24,780 bases of DNA from Bacteroidetes bacterium UBA4408 (GCA_002389785.1 DGQS01000129.1:1-24780), one strand, 5' to 3'. Counted from the stretch's first letter, positions 1-8,341 are shown. Notes: generated by a model not told the origin, from the letters alone. Translations and numbers: made by a program.

Positions 1-1477
1 TGATAAAAACACCTCCATGTAAAGCCGTCTTGAAAGTAGCCTGTTTTCCAACCGGGAAATAATGAGCGGCAGCCAGCTTGATGCGGAACTGGTAGGCCTT
101 TGCTTTCACCGAGTCATACAGGCTGGCGTAATTAAAAGACGGATCTTTAATGCTGAGAACGTCATTATTGCGCTTTATATTCTTTGTACCTACCGTGGCC
201 GTCAGCTTTATCTCATTCCCCTTTCTAGGGTTCAGGCGGTAGTCGGTTTTATTCCAGTCGTAATCGAGGCCGATGTTTACCGCCGTTACATCAATATTGG
301 GCGGAAGTGTTTTGGTGGCCTTCACCTGGTTGGTGTCTACTCCGTTGGCCAGTAAGAAACTGTTCTGCCACTGAACAAATATTTTTCCGGATTGGTTGGC
401 CGACAACAGGTATTGAATGCCAAGTAACGCATTTACCTGCAGAAAGGTGGAATCCTTCTTGAACAGGTCGAATGCAAAATCAAACCCGAACGACGAATTG
501 AAGATATACGGATGCTGGTAACCCAGGTTCAGCCTTGGTGATTTTACCTGCAGCTGCTGCCAGTTAAGCAGGATCGTTTCTCCATTGTTCAGAGCATTTT
601 TCAGGTTCAGGTTTACATCGGCTGTAAGCTGCAGTTTACCCGATTGATTGGCATTGGGCAAAAAACCGATCAGAAAATTAGCCTGGCTGCTTCGCCTGGG
701 CGCCAGGTACAGGTTCAATACGGCCCCCGATCCCAGCATGGTGATGTCGTTGAGCTGCACTTCCTGCAGGTAAGGCAGTTCAAGCAGCCGCCTGCTCACC
801 TGTTCCAGTTTTGTTTTGTTGTACAGGCTGCCGTTTGAGATATCCAGGTAATGTTTCAGGAAGTTTTTTGAAATTTTTGCCTTGCCCTGTACCCGGATAC
901 TGTCAATCTTATATAGCGGCCCCTTTTTAACCTTCAGCAGCGCTTCCATTTTATTATCGTCCAGCCGGATGCTGTCGAGAAATATTTCCGCAAACGGGTG
1001 CCCGTTCTTTTCATAGTGATCCAGCAACCGCTGCTGAAGCGATACCAGCTGACCGATATTCATCAGTTTACCTTCAAAGTCTTTTTCCCTGAACCTGCTG
1101 GCATCCATGGCTGCTTTATCAATACCATCGGGAGTTAACTTCACCCACTGGTATTGCCTGCCCAGGAACAAATGAATAACCGTGATATTCTCTTTTTCAA
1201 TCAGGCTGTCGACCGACGCCGTGGGATAACCCTTTGAACCCAGTAAGGCAGGTAGTTCCTGTATATAAACAGTACAGATAGCTTTGTTCACAAAGCTGGT
1301 CTGCAGTTTTAATGCCGCCAGGTTAAAGGAACTATCTTTGTCAACCAGCTGTACCCTTAATTGATGTGATGTTGTTTTGGAGGTTTGCGCCACCGTTCTA
1401 ATAACAGGAAGTAAAACAGCCGAACAGAGCAGCACCGGGAACAGAAAACGGTATCTTATCAGCTTTAATGGAGTCAT
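1..1477 (-). CDS. BamA/TamA-like Omp85-family outer membrane protein, truncated at the window edge
   Basis: I translated this frame by hand from an ATG at 1477; it stays open for 492 codons and runs off the left edge, so the C-terminus is missing. It starts with a signal peptide (MTPLKLIRYRF, a hydrophobic stretch, then cleavage near RTVAQ, about residue 31). The next ~200 residues look like POTRA repeats, for example the segments around GKLMNIGQLVSLQQRLLDHY and KKGPLYKIDSIRVQGKAKIS. After that comes alternating beta-strand sequence typical of a 16-strand barrel, including the YRLNPRKGNE motif seen in this family. Members of Omp85 insert or export proteins at the outer membrane. Bacteroidota carry several paralogues, so I cannot say whether this is BamA itself; the modest POTRA region fits a TamA-like accessory protein better. 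It is divergent from hemW with a 57-base gap. The family call is firm; the exact role is inferred. Confidence 0.8.
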   Translation of the reverse strand, partial: MTPLKLIRYRFLFPVLLCSAVLLPVIRTVAQTSKTTSHQLRVQLVDKDSSFNLAALKLQTSFVNKAICTVYIQELPALLGSKGYPTASVDSLIEKENITVIHLFLGRQYQWVKLTPDGIDKAAMDASRFREKDFEGKLMNIGQLVSLQQRLLDHYEKNGHPFAEIFLDSIRLDDNKMEALLKVKKGPLYKIDSIRVQGKAKISKNFLKHYLDISNGSLYNKTKLEQVSRRLLELPYLQEVQLNDITMLGSGAVLNLYLAPRRSSQANFLIGFLPNANQSGKLQLTADVNLNLKNALNNGETILLNWQQLQVKSPRLNLGYQHPYIFNSSFGFDFAFDLFKKDSTFLQVNALLGIQYLLSANQSGKIFVQWQNSFLLANGVDTNQVKATKTLPPNIDVTAVNIGLDYDWNKTDYRLNPRKGNEIKLTATVGTKNIKRNNDVLSIKDPSFNYASLYDSVKAKAYQFRIKLAAAHYFPVGKQATFKTALHGGVFI

Positions 1478-1534
1478 TAATAACCAAATCTAAAATATTA
1501 TCCCGACACTTGCCGGGAGCCAAAACATAATTCT

Positions 1535-2659
1535 TTGCCCGGTATCTACATACATATTCCCTTCTGCAAACAGGCTTGTCATTACTGCAATTTTCATTTT
1601 TCCACTTCGCTGGCGCAAAAAGAAAAAATGGTTGATGCGATAATAAAAGAAATTCAATTGTCCACCAGCATCGAAACACAGGAACAGGTATCCACGCTTT
1701 ATTTTGGGGGCGGCACGCCAAGCATATTAACAACAGAAGAACTGAAGCGCATCATAAACACAGTAAAGGAGCGGTTTATTCTTACCGGTGGTGCCGAAAT
1801 TACCATAGAGGCAAACCCCGACGACATCAATCAACGCTCTTTAAAAGAATGGACATCGCTGGGCATTAACCGCCTGAGCATCGGCATCCAGAGTTTCGTG
1901 GAAGAAGAGTTAAAATGGATGAACCGGGTTCACACTGCCAGCGAATCACTGACCTGCATCAATCTGGTAAGGGATGCAGGGATTGATAATTTTTCGGTAG
2001 ACCTGATCTATGGCTCCCCGGTATTAAATGATGATGACTGGCAACGGAACATGGAAACGATTACCGGAAAAAACATTCCACATATTTCCTGTTATGCACT
2101 TACTGTGGAACCCCGTACAGCCCTCGATAAAATGATCAGCCTTCACAGAAAAGAACCCATTGACCCGGAAAAGCAGGCAAGGCATTTTTTTCAACTGGTA
2201 GCGCATATGGAACAGGCCGGGTATGAACACTACGAGATCAGCAATTTTGCCAAACCCGGTTACCGGAGCAGGCATAACAGCAGCTACTGGTCGGGCGAAA
2301 CCTACTATGGATTCGGGCCTGCCGCTCACTCCTTTAACGGATCAAAACGGAAATGGAACCTGGCAAACAATGCACTTTATATCCAATCGCTGGAAAAAGG
2401 AATCATACCGTTTGAAGAAGAAACACTTACGGAAACACAGCGGCTGAATGAATACATCATGACCGCTCTCCGCACAATGGAAGGACTTGATCTAACCCTG
2501 GTAAACAGCAGGTTCGGCCAGGCAAAAGGCAACACATTGCTTACAGGAAGTTATAAATATGCAGAAACAGGAAAGTTAACATTGCTAAACAACAGGCTGA
2601 TACTGACCAGTGAAGGGAAATTGTTTGCCGATGGCATTGCGGCTGATCTATTTTTCTGA
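1535..2659 (+). CDS. hemW: Radical SAM heme chaperone HemW
   Basis: 374 residues, normal length for HemW. The protein opens with GIYIHIPFC, and the radical SAM cysteines are C11, C15 and C18 (CxxxCxxC, read as FCKQACHYCNF). YFGGGTPS follows at about residue 60 and the SAM-binding EANPDD and GINRLSIGIQSF motifs near residues 93 and 110. The C-terminal part carries YEISNFAKPG and a HemN_C-like tail. HemW is related to the oxygen-independent coproporphyrinogen oxidase HemN, but binds heme and is thought to deliver it to respiratory enzymes; many databases still label it a coproporphyrinogen III oxidase. The start is TTG, because no ATG lies upstream in frame close by and the family begins exactly at this GIYIHIPFC segment. 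Its last 12 bases overlap a possible small gene on the other strand. Confidence 0.93.
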   Translation: MPGIYIHIPFCKQACHYCNFHFSTSLAQKEKMVDAIIKEIQLSTSIETQEQVSTLYFGGGTPSILTTEELKRIINTVKERFILTGGAEITIEANPDDINQRSLKEWTSLGINRLSIGIQSFVEEELKWMNRVHTASESLTCINLVRDAGIDNFSVDLIYGSPVLNDDDWQRNMETITGKNIPHISCYALTVEPRTALDKMISLHRKEPIDPEKQARHFFQLVAHMEQAGYEHYEISNFAKPGYRSRHNSSYWSGETYYGFGPAAHSFNGSKRKWNLANNALYIQSLEKGIIPFEEETLTETQRLNEYIMTALRTMEGLDLTLVNSRFGQAKGNTLLTGSYKYAETGKLTLLNNRLILTSEGKLFADGIAADLFF

Positions 2660-2764
2660 GTGATGGTACTTTTTCCGGATGTGTTTCACCGCTTCGCCAA
2701 TGAAGAGGCAAACCACCATAAAGAGTAAAACAGAAGTGCTGATATTTGAAAAAGAGAATGGCAT
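2648..2764 (-). CDS. Possible 38-residue single-span membrane peptide
   Basis: An open frame found by hand: ATG at 2764, TAG at 2648-2650, 38 residues. It begins MPFSFSN, has one hydrophobic stretch of about 15 residues (roughly 9-23: STSVLLFMVVCLFIG) and ends in a basic, histidine-rich tail (KHIRKKYHHSEK). This is the layout of a small inner-membrane protein with a positively charged cytoplasmic end. It lies 32 bases downstream of gpsA on the same strand, so it could be co-transcribed, and overlaps the end of hemW by 12 bases. No function can be assigned. It could equally be a chance frame, since no ribosome binding site is obvious; conservation in relatives would decide. Confidence 0.4.
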   Translation of the reverse strand: MPFSFSNISTSVLLFMVVCLFIGEAVKHIRKKYHHSEK

Positions 2765-2796
2765 ATTGTAATTGCTGGTATAAAGATACAGCTTCT

Positions 2797-3834
2797 CTAT
2801 ATCAACGTTTGCTCAATAGTGTTAAAACCTTCGGTTGCCGGCAGGTTTTCCCATAAAATTTTATAAACGGTATCAGCAATGGGCATATCGGCCATAACTT
2901 TTTGATTGATAACATGCATGCATTTACCGGCATAATACCCTTCGGCAACCATGCTCATTTCCAGCTGGGCGGCCTTAACCGAATAGCCTTTGCCGATCAT
3001 GTTTCCAAAAGCCCGGTTGCGGCTGTGGAGTGAGTAGCAGGTAACCAGCAGGTCGCCCAGGTAAACCGAGGCAGCATAATTCGGCGGGCGGTGTTCCTCA
3101 CTCGGCTGGCGGATATCTGTATGGCCAACTTCAATGTTCTTTATACCGGCTTTTTTGAGAAACCCGGCCATTTCATCGGCGCAGTTGGCAATAAACACAC
3201 TCAGGAAATTATCACCATAGTCGAGCCCATGGGCAATTCCGGCACCCACGGCATAAATATTCTTTAGGATAGCGGCAAACTGAACACCATAGATATCATT
3301 GTTCTCCACCGTGTTCAGGTAGGGCGTTTTAAAACAGGCAGCAATGGCATGGGTTGTTTTTTCATCAATGCCGGTAAACGTGAGGTAGGATAATTTTTCA
3401 GATGCCACTTCTTCAGCATGGCAGGGGCCCAGCACGGCAAAATAGTTTTTCAACTCCACACCAAACTCATTACCGAGGTATTCATTCAGCAACAGGTTAT
3501 TGTCGGGCAATATCCCTTTTATTGCCGACACAATTTTTTTTTCTGAAAAAATGTTCCTGCCGAGCCCCGCCAGTGCTTGTACAGCATAGGCCGAAGGAAC
3601 AACGATTACCACGCAGTCGCTGTTCCGGATCACATCTGCCGGGTCGGTGGTGAGTTTCAGTTTTGTGATGTCGAAATGCGCCGTGGGGAGGTAACGGGGA
3701 TTGTGGTGACGGCTCTTGAGATAGTCAATATCATCCTGGCTGCGGTTCCACCAGTAAATGGAATTACCGTTATCGGTGAGTATTTTTGCTATCGCCGTTC
3801 CCCAGCTTCCGCTTCCGAGTATTCCAAAGTTCAT
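2797..3834 (-). CDS. gpsA: NAD(P)H-dependent glycerol-3-phosphate dehydrogenase
   Basis: 345 residues, standard length. It reduces dihydroxyacetone phosphate to sn-glycerol 3-phosphate, the backbone for phospholipids, in the cytoplasm. The N-terminal Rossmann fold is shown by GSGSWGTA, with glycines at residues 7, 9 and 12. VIVVPSAY near residue 77, the substrate-site motif GPCHAEEVA near 137 (Cys where many species have Ser, common in Bacteroidota), and LKNIYAVGAGIAHGL with the catalytic lysine near 190 complete the signature. The C-terminal helical domain includes GDLLVTCYSLHSRNRAFG. It lies downstream of rnc on the same strand with a 99-base repeat-bearing gap, so joint transcription is possible but not certain. 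Codon use is GC-rich like the rest of the left part. Confidence 0.95.
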   Translation of the reverse strand: MNFGILGSGSWGTAIAKILTDNGNSIYWWNRSQDDIDYLKSRHHNPRYLPTAHFDITKLKLTTDPADVIRNSDCVVIVVPSAYAVQALAGLGRNIFSEKKIVSAIKGILPDNNLLLNEYLGNEFGVELKNYFAVLGPCHAEEVASEKLSYLTFTGIDEKTTHAIAACFKTPYLNTVENNDIYGVQFAAILKNIYAVGAGIAHGLDYGDNFLSVFIANCADEMAGFLKKAGIKNIEVGHTDIRQPSEEHRPPNYAASVYLGDLLVTCYSLHSRNRAFGNMIGKGYSVKAAQLEMSMVAEGYYAGKCMHVINQKVMADMPIADTVYKILWENLPATEGFNTIEQTLI

Positions 3835-3837
3835 GGT

Positions 3838-3927
3838 TCAGGTTTATGGTTCGTGGTTGACGGTTTGTGGTTTAAGAGAACCCGCAATGTTGAAATGCTA
3901 ACCTCAAACTACAAACCCCAAACTACA
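3838..3927. repeat. GT-rich imperfect repeat with inverted arms between rnc and gpsA
   Basis: On the plus strand, units of the form GGTTyrTGGTT recur from about 3839 to 3873 (GGTTTATGGTT, CGTGGTTGACG, GGTTTGTGGTTT). The opposite orientation appears at about 3901-3926 as CTCAAACTACAAACC and CCAAACTACAG. The arm GGTTTGTGGTTT can pair with AAACTACAAACC, allowing G-U pairs, around a loop of about 30 bases. No open reading frame covers it. It resembles short interspersed extragenic repeats that I recall from Chitinophagaceae genomes, but I could not search for other copies. It might act as a transcript-processing or attenuating hairpin between rnc and gpsA. Confidence 0.5.
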
Positions 3928-3933
3928 GACTTG

Positions 3934-4644
3934 TCAAAGTCCTAATTTATCCACCGCCAGCTGCGCTGCTATCTGGCTGGCATCTTTTTTATTGTATCCT
4001 TTTGCTTCGGCAATCAGTTCCCCATCTACGGTTGCCCCGATGGTAAACAGGCGGCGTCCGTTTTCAAATTTCTCATCCAGTGTTTCAAACTCCAGGGCCT
4101 TGCCGTTTTTATTGGCCCAGCCGTACAGTTTATTCTTGATGTTGATCTCGATCACTTCGAGGTCATCGGTAAACATATGCGGCATGATGATGTATTTCTC
4201 CACCCATTTGTGCGTGCCGGCGTATCCTTTATCCAGGTATACGGCACCGATCAGTGCTTCCAGGGTATTGCCGAAGATCTGCGACACCTTGAGGGCATTA
4301 TCGTATTTATTGTAAAAGGTTATTTTCTTGATTCCCATTTTCAGCGCAATATCATTCAGTTTCTGCCGGTTCACCATCTTACTACGCATCTCGGTTAAAA
4401 AACCTTCTCCTTTGTAGGGGTATTTGCGGAAGAGATAGTGCGCCACCACCGAACTCAGTACAGCATCGCCCAGAAACTCCAGCCGTTCATTGTTTTCATC
4501 GGCGCCTTCCCGTACACTGCGGTGACTGAGCGCCGTTTTGTACAAGGCAATATTGCCCGGCGAAAAACCCAGGATATTGTTGAGCTGTTTCCGGAATTCC
4601 CGGTTACTGTTCTGGTTTTTAAATAGATCTTTTATGAATTGCAA
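3934..4644 (-). CDS. rnc: Ribonuclease III
   Basis: 236 residues. It cleaves double-stranded RNA, including rRNA precursors. The catalytic signature NERLEFLGDAVL lies near residues 51-62, with the conserved acidic residues E54, E57 and D61. A second acidic cluster, NTLEALIGAVYLDKGY, follows near residue 125. The C-terminal ~70 residues form the double-stranded RNA-binding domain, ending in KDASQIAAQLAVDKL. The start ATG gives MQFIKDLFKNQNSNREF; the extension before the RNase III fold is typical of Bacteroidota. It lies downstream of fabF on the same strand with a 133-base gap. The acpP-fabF-rnc order is widely conserved in this phylum. Confidence 0.95.
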   Translation of the reverse strand: MQFIKDLFKNQNSNREFRKQLNNILGFSPGNIALYKTALSHRSVREGADENNERLEFLGDAVLSSVVAHYLFRKYPYKGEGFLTEMRSKMVNRQKLNDIALKMGIKKITFYNKYDNALKVSQIFGNTLEALIGAVYLDKGYAGTHKWVEKYIIMPHMFTDDLEVIEINIKNKLYGWANKNGKALEFETLDEKFENGRRLFTIGATVDGELIAEAKGYNKKDASQIAAQLAVDKLGL

Positions 4645-4777
4645 AACGCACCAGTTTCGTTAACGTACTTCTATTAGTACAGATAAAATTAAGTTTTTTT
4701 TATCTCCCGTGGCGAAGGTATAAATGGTTAACGCCCGGAACAAACTTTTATTCTTTGAAGGCCGGGGAAGAAAAGGG

Positions 4778-6031
4778 TCAGGCTGTATATTTTTTTACGA
4801 TCATGGATGCGTTGTGCCCGCCAAAACCAAAGGTGTTGCTGAGCGCTGCATTCACGGTACGGTGCTGTGCCTTATTAAAGGTGAAGTTGAGTTTTGGATC
4901 CAGTTCAGGATCATCCGTAAAGTGATTGATGGTGGGAGGAACAATATCTTTGGTAACCGCCATGATGCAGGCAAGCGCTTCCAGCACTCCGGCGGCGCCC
5001 AGGCAATGACCAGTCATACTTTTGGTGCTGCTGATGTTAAGGTTGTAGGCATGATTGCCAAACACATTCAGGATGGCTTTTGTTTCTGCCAGGTCGCCCA
5101 GCGGGGTGGATGTTCCATGAACATTGATGTAATCAATGTCTTCCGGTTTCATGCCGGCATCTTTCAGTGCAGCATTCATTACGTTTTTAGCACCCAGTCC
5201 TTCCGGGTGCGGGGCGGTAATATGGTGTGCATCGGCGGTGGCACCTCCACCGGCAATTTCGCAATAGATTTTAGCGCCGCGGGCCAGGGCATGATCCAGG
5301 CTTTCAAGCACCAGTACGCCGGCACCTTCGCCCATTACAAAACCATCCCGGTCTTTATCGAAGGGGCGGCTTGCGGTGGCGGGACTGTCGTTGCGTTCAC
5401 TCAGCGCCTTCATGGCATTAAATCCGCCTACGCCGGCAGCGCTGATTACGGCTTCGCTTCCACCGGTGAGGATAATGTCGGCCTTTCCAAGACGTATGTT
5501 ATCAAATGCATCAATAATGGCAGTGGTACTGGATGCACAGGCGCTCACTACGGCAAAATTGGGTCCGCGGAATCCATGCCGCATCGAAATTTGCCCGGCG
5601 GCAATATCAAGGATCATTTTAGGAATAAAGAAAGGATTAAAACGAGGTGTTCCATCACCTAATGCGAATCCGGTTGCTTCAGTTAAAAAGGTATCTAAAC
5701 CTCCAATACCGCTTCCCCAAATTACACCGGCCCTATCTAAATTAATTTTGGTTAAATCAATGCCCGAATCTTTAAAGGCTTCATCGGCAGCAACCAATGC
5801 ATATTGAGCATAAGCATCCAATTTGCGACCTTCTTTTCTGTCAAAAAAATTATTCGGGTCAAACCCTTTCACTTCACAAGCAAAACGGGTTTTAAACTTA
5901 CTTGCATCAAAACGAGTAATGGTGTCAGCACCGCTGACACCATTAATTAAATTTTCCCAATATTCGGGAATGGTATTACCTATAGGAGTCAATGCCCCCA
6001 ATCCTGTAACTACTACCCGTTTTAATTGCAT
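4778..6031 (-). CDS. fabF: 3-oxoacyl-ACP synthase II (beta-ketoacyl-ACP synthase), compositionally chimeric
   Basis: 417 residues, full length. It condenses malonyl-ACP with acyl-ACP in fatty-acid elongation. The catalytic triad is intact: Cys165 in VSACASSTTAI, His305 in NVHGTSTPLGD and His342 in SMTGHCLGAAG. The substrate-binding FGFGGHNAS motif is near the end. It starts 6 bases downstream of acpP, so the two form an operon. Codon use changes within the gene: codons 91-137 have about 19% G or C in third position by hand count and five TTA leucines, while codons 139-197 have about 49%. The frame is unbroken across this point. The gene is either a true recombinant or an assembly chimera; see the finding on 5,600-5,660. 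Confidence 0.96.
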   Translation of the reverse strand: MQLKRVVVTGLGALTPIGNTIPEYWENLINGVSGADTITRFDASKFKTRFACEVKGFDPNNFFDRKEGRKLDAYAQYALVAADEAFKDSGIDLTKINLDRAGVIWGSGIGGLDTFLTEATGFALGDGTPRFNPFFIPKMILDIAAGQISMRHGFRGPNFAVVSACASSTTAIIDAFDNIRLGKADIILTGGSEAVISAAGVGGFNAMKALSERNDSPATASRPFDKDRDGFVMGEGAGVLVLESLDHALARGAKIYCEIAGGGATADAHHITAPHPEGLGAKNVMNAALKDAGMKPEDIDYINVHGTSTPLGDLAETKAILNVFGNHAYNLNISSTKSMTGHCLGAAGVLEALACIMAVTKDIVPPTINHFTDDPELDPKLNFTFNKAQHRTVNAALSNTFGFGGHNASMIVKKYTA

Positions 6032-6037
6032 AGATTT

Positions 6038-6274
6038 TTACTTAATGTTTGATTCAATGTAAGCAATAGCTTGACCAACAGTTCCAATATTTTCTGCCTG
6101 ATCATCCGGAATGGCAATATTAAATTCTTTTTCAAACTCCATAATTAACTCAACGGTGTCGAGTGAATCGGCACCCAAATCATTGGTAAAACTTGCTTCG
6201 GCGGTTACTTCTTTTTCGTCTACGCCTAATTTATCAACGATAATTGCTTTTACTCTTGATGTAATGTCTGACAT
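6038..6274 (-). CDS. acpP: Acyl carrier protein
   Basis: 78 residues and strongly acidic. It carries growing acyl chains on a phosphopantetheine arm. The attachment site is Ser37 in [14 protein letters not shown], and the helix II and III residues ([19 protein letters not shown]) match type II fatty-acid synthesis ACPs. It is the first gene of an acpP-fabF pair, with only 6 bases between its stop and the fabF start, so translation is probably coupled. A Bacteroidota-type promoter can be seen upstream. Base composition is AT-rich, like the right part of the window. Confidence 0.97.
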   Translation of the reverse strand: MSDITSRVKAIIVDKLGVDEKEVTAEASFTNDLGADSLDTVELIMEFEKEFNIAIPDDQAENIGTVGQAIAYIESNIK

Positions 6275-6306
6275 TTTTATTGAATTTGGTTTATAAAATT
6301 AATGTG

Positions 6307-6338
6307 CAAAGAAATAAATTAATTGAAATAAAATCAAA
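6307..6338 (-). promoter_or_regulatory. Putative acpP-fabF promoter
   Basis: Read on the minus strand, TTTG at 6338-6335 is followed after 20 bases by TTTCTTTG at 6314-6307. This matches the Bacteroidota -33 TTTG and -7 TAnnTTTG pattern with one mismatch in the -7 box. Transcription would start about 25-30 bases before the acpP ATG. Confidence 0.45.
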
Positions 6339-6461
6339 TTATTTATTCTCGCTCCTTTCTCTAAAGTTTTCGCTACCAAAAACTAGTTGACTTGCAATAA
6401 CTAGTAAGGGTAAATTAATCTTAAAATGGATTTAGTTATTAAATAGATACACTAATTAGGA

Positions 6462-7835
6462 TTACGATTTGCTGTATTCTGCAAAATATTTGTGAAACAG
6501 AGGAATAGTTTCTATTCCCTTATAGTAGTTAAACAAACCATAATGCTCATTGGGCGAATGAATTGCATCACTGTCAAGTCCAAATCCAAGCAACACTGTT
6601 TTTAAACCCAAAATAGATTCAAAAAGTGCCACAATTGGAATACTACCCCCACTGCGCACAGGAATAGGTTTTTTGCCAAAACTGATTTCCATGGCTTTGC
6701 TCGCTGCTTTGTATGCAATGCTATTAGTTGGAGTAACTACGGGTTCACCACCATGGTGCGGTGTTACTTTAACTTTTACAAATGAAGGGGCAATAGCTTC
6801 GAAGTGTTTTTGAAAAAGAGCAGTGATTTTTTCATTGCTTTGATGAGGAACCAAACGCATTGATATTTTTGCATAAGCTTTTGAAGCAATCACTGTTTTA
6901 GCTCCTTCGCCAATATAGCCTCCCCAAATTCCATTCACATCCAAGGTGGGTCGTATAGAAGTTCGTTCAGGAGTTGTGTAACCTGCTTCGCCTTTGATAT
7001 CGCTTAAGTTTATTGATTTTTTAAAGGTTTCAACATCAAAGGGAGCCTTGGCCATTTCATCGCGTTCTTCCTTGGTCAATTCTTCCACATCATCGTAAAA
7101 ACCAGGAATTGTAATATGCCCGTTTTTATCAATAAGCGATGATATCATATCACACAATATATTTATTGGATTAGCAACTGCTCCACCATACAAGCCTGAA
7201 TGTAAATCTCTTCCGGGTCCTGTAACTTCTACTTCATTGTAGCTTAATCCTCGTAAACCAACACAAATACTTGGCGTGTCATTTCTTAGAATTCCTGTAT
7301 CGGAAACTAATACAACATCCGCTTTTAGTTTTTCTTTGTTAGCAGAAAGGAAAGGACCCAAATTAGTGGAGCCAACTTCTTCTTCACCTTCGATCATAAA
7401 TTTAATATTGCAAGGTAAATCACCATCCGCCAACATTAATTCTAAGGCTTTAACATGCATAAAGAATTGTCCTTTATCGTCACAAGCTCCACGGGCATAA
7501 ATTTTATTGTCTTTTATAACGGGCTCAAATGGTGGAGAATTCCACAATTCAAGCGGATCAGGAGGCTGTACATCATAATGTCCGTATACTAAGACAGTTG
7601 GTAAGTCGGGGTGCACCAATTTTTCGGCATAAACAATTGGATTTCCGGCGGTAGCACACACTTCCGCGTTCGAAGCTCCAGCTGCAATTAAACTGTTTTT
7701 AACAGCCTCGGCTGTTCGCAATACATCGGCTGCATATTTAGGATCGGCACTTACCGAAGGTATGCGCAACAATTCAATTAATTCGGTTAAGAAGCGCTCT
7801 TTATGGGCTTCAATATAGTTACGAATGTTTTCCAT
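6462..7835 (-). CDS. M20 family metallo-dipeptidase
   Basis: 457 residues, matching the M20 dipeptidase/carnosinase-like family of Bacteroidota. It hydrolyses dipeptides in the cytoplasm using two zinc or manganese ions. Visible ligands and catalytic residues are His86 and catalytic Asp88 in YGHYDVQP, bridging Asp119 in RGACDDKGQ, the general base Glu151 with Glu152 in EGEEEVGS, Asp179 in LVSDTG, and the last histidine in DAIHSPNEH near residue 435. A dimerisation lid domain (about 200-340) includes LHSGLYGGAVANP. No signal peptide is present. It is divergent from the ABC permease across a 506-base gap and separated from acpP by 187 bases. The family call is firm; the exact substrate is not known. 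Confidence 0.9.
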   Translation of the reverse strand: MENIRNYIEAHKERFLTELIELLRIPSVSADPKYAADVLRTAEAVKNSLIAAGASNAEVCATAGNPIVYAEKLVHPDLPTVLVYGHYDVQPPDPLELWNSPPFEPVIKDNKIYARGACDDKGQFFMHVKALELMLADGDLPCNIKFMIEGEEEVGSTNLGPFLSANKEKLKADVVLVSDTGILRNDTPSICVGLRGLSYNEVEVTGPGRDLHSGLYGGAVANPINILCDMISSLIDKNGHITIPGFYDDVEELTKEERDEMAKAPFDVETFKKSINLSDIKGEAGYTTPERTSIRPTLDVNGIWGGYIGEGAKTVIASKAYAKISMRLVPHQSNEKITALFQKHFEAIAPSFVKVKVTPHHGGEPVVTPTNSIAYKAASKAMEISFGKKPIPVRSGGSIPIVALFESILGLKTVLLGFGLDSDAIHSPNEHYGLFNYYKGIETIPLFHKYFAEYSKS

Positions 7836-8341
7836 TTGTATAAATTTAGTTTGCGAAAATACAATTTGATTTAAACTTAAATCACATATTTACCAAGTTC
7901 GCCTATTATCGTCTACAGACATCAAGCAATTAAGCAAACTCATTCAAGTTAAGAGATGCGACTTAAATTAAACACCTAAAGGTTGTTCCTCTAATTCAAT
8001 TGAAACTCTATAAAATAAATTTACCGAAAACTTCATCAACTAAGGTTTCATTTAACTTGCTCTACTAAACCAGCCCTAAAAAAGTAAAAAACTGTGAATT
8101 GATGCAAGCTGTGACACTTTTAATTAAAGTAGGAAATTAAGCAAAATAAATCCCGACTTAAAACGAATAAGATTATTTCATCGAATTGCTGCTAACGGCT
8201 TTAGGTAATTAATTACATTTGCTACAAATGAACCAGTTGGTATATTCATTTCGCCGGATACTATTTTTACTAACTTTGATGTTAGTAGTACAGGCCTTTG
8301 TTAAATAAAGTAAGTGGACTATTCCTACCTTCCCATTTGAG
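7836..8341. other. 506-base intergenic region between divergent genes
   Basis: No coding frame of note on either strand; AT-rich with frequent stops. It holds a likely promoter for the permease near its right end. It also has the short palindrome TTCAATTGAA at 7995-8004, which is probably chance in such AT-rich DNA. I see no tRNA fold, no tandem repeat, and no remnant of a recognisable protein family. An undetected small RNA cannot be excluded. Confidence 0.5.
8249..8278 (+). promoter_or_regulatory. Putative promoter of the MacB-like permease gene
   Basis: TAACTTTG at 8271-8278 is a perfect TAnnTTTG -7 box. TTTC at 8249-8252, 18 bases upstream, is a one-mismatch -33 TTTG. The predicted start of transcription leaves a leader of about 55-60 bases before the ATG at 8342. 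Confidence 0.5.

Noticed and set aside
1398..1733. 111-residue minus-strand frame spanning the hemW start and the Omp85-like gene start
   Set aside because: It conflicts with both genes, which have firm homology signals, and shows no domain of its own.
4665..4705. AT-rich inverted repeats between rnc and fabF (GTACT/AGTAC and AGATAAAA/TTTTATCT), looking like a terminator
   Set aside because: Arms are short and AT-rich, with no T-run after the stem in the direction of fabF transcription; chance is likely in such sequence.
4724..5662. 312-residue open frame on the plus strand across fabF
   Set aside because: It is antisense to fabF, whose catalytic motifs are intact; no family resemblance in the translated product.
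7995..8004. Palindrome TTCAATTGAA in the long intergenic gap
   Set aside because: Ten-base AT-rich palindromes are expected by chance in this composition, and it is not near either start codon.
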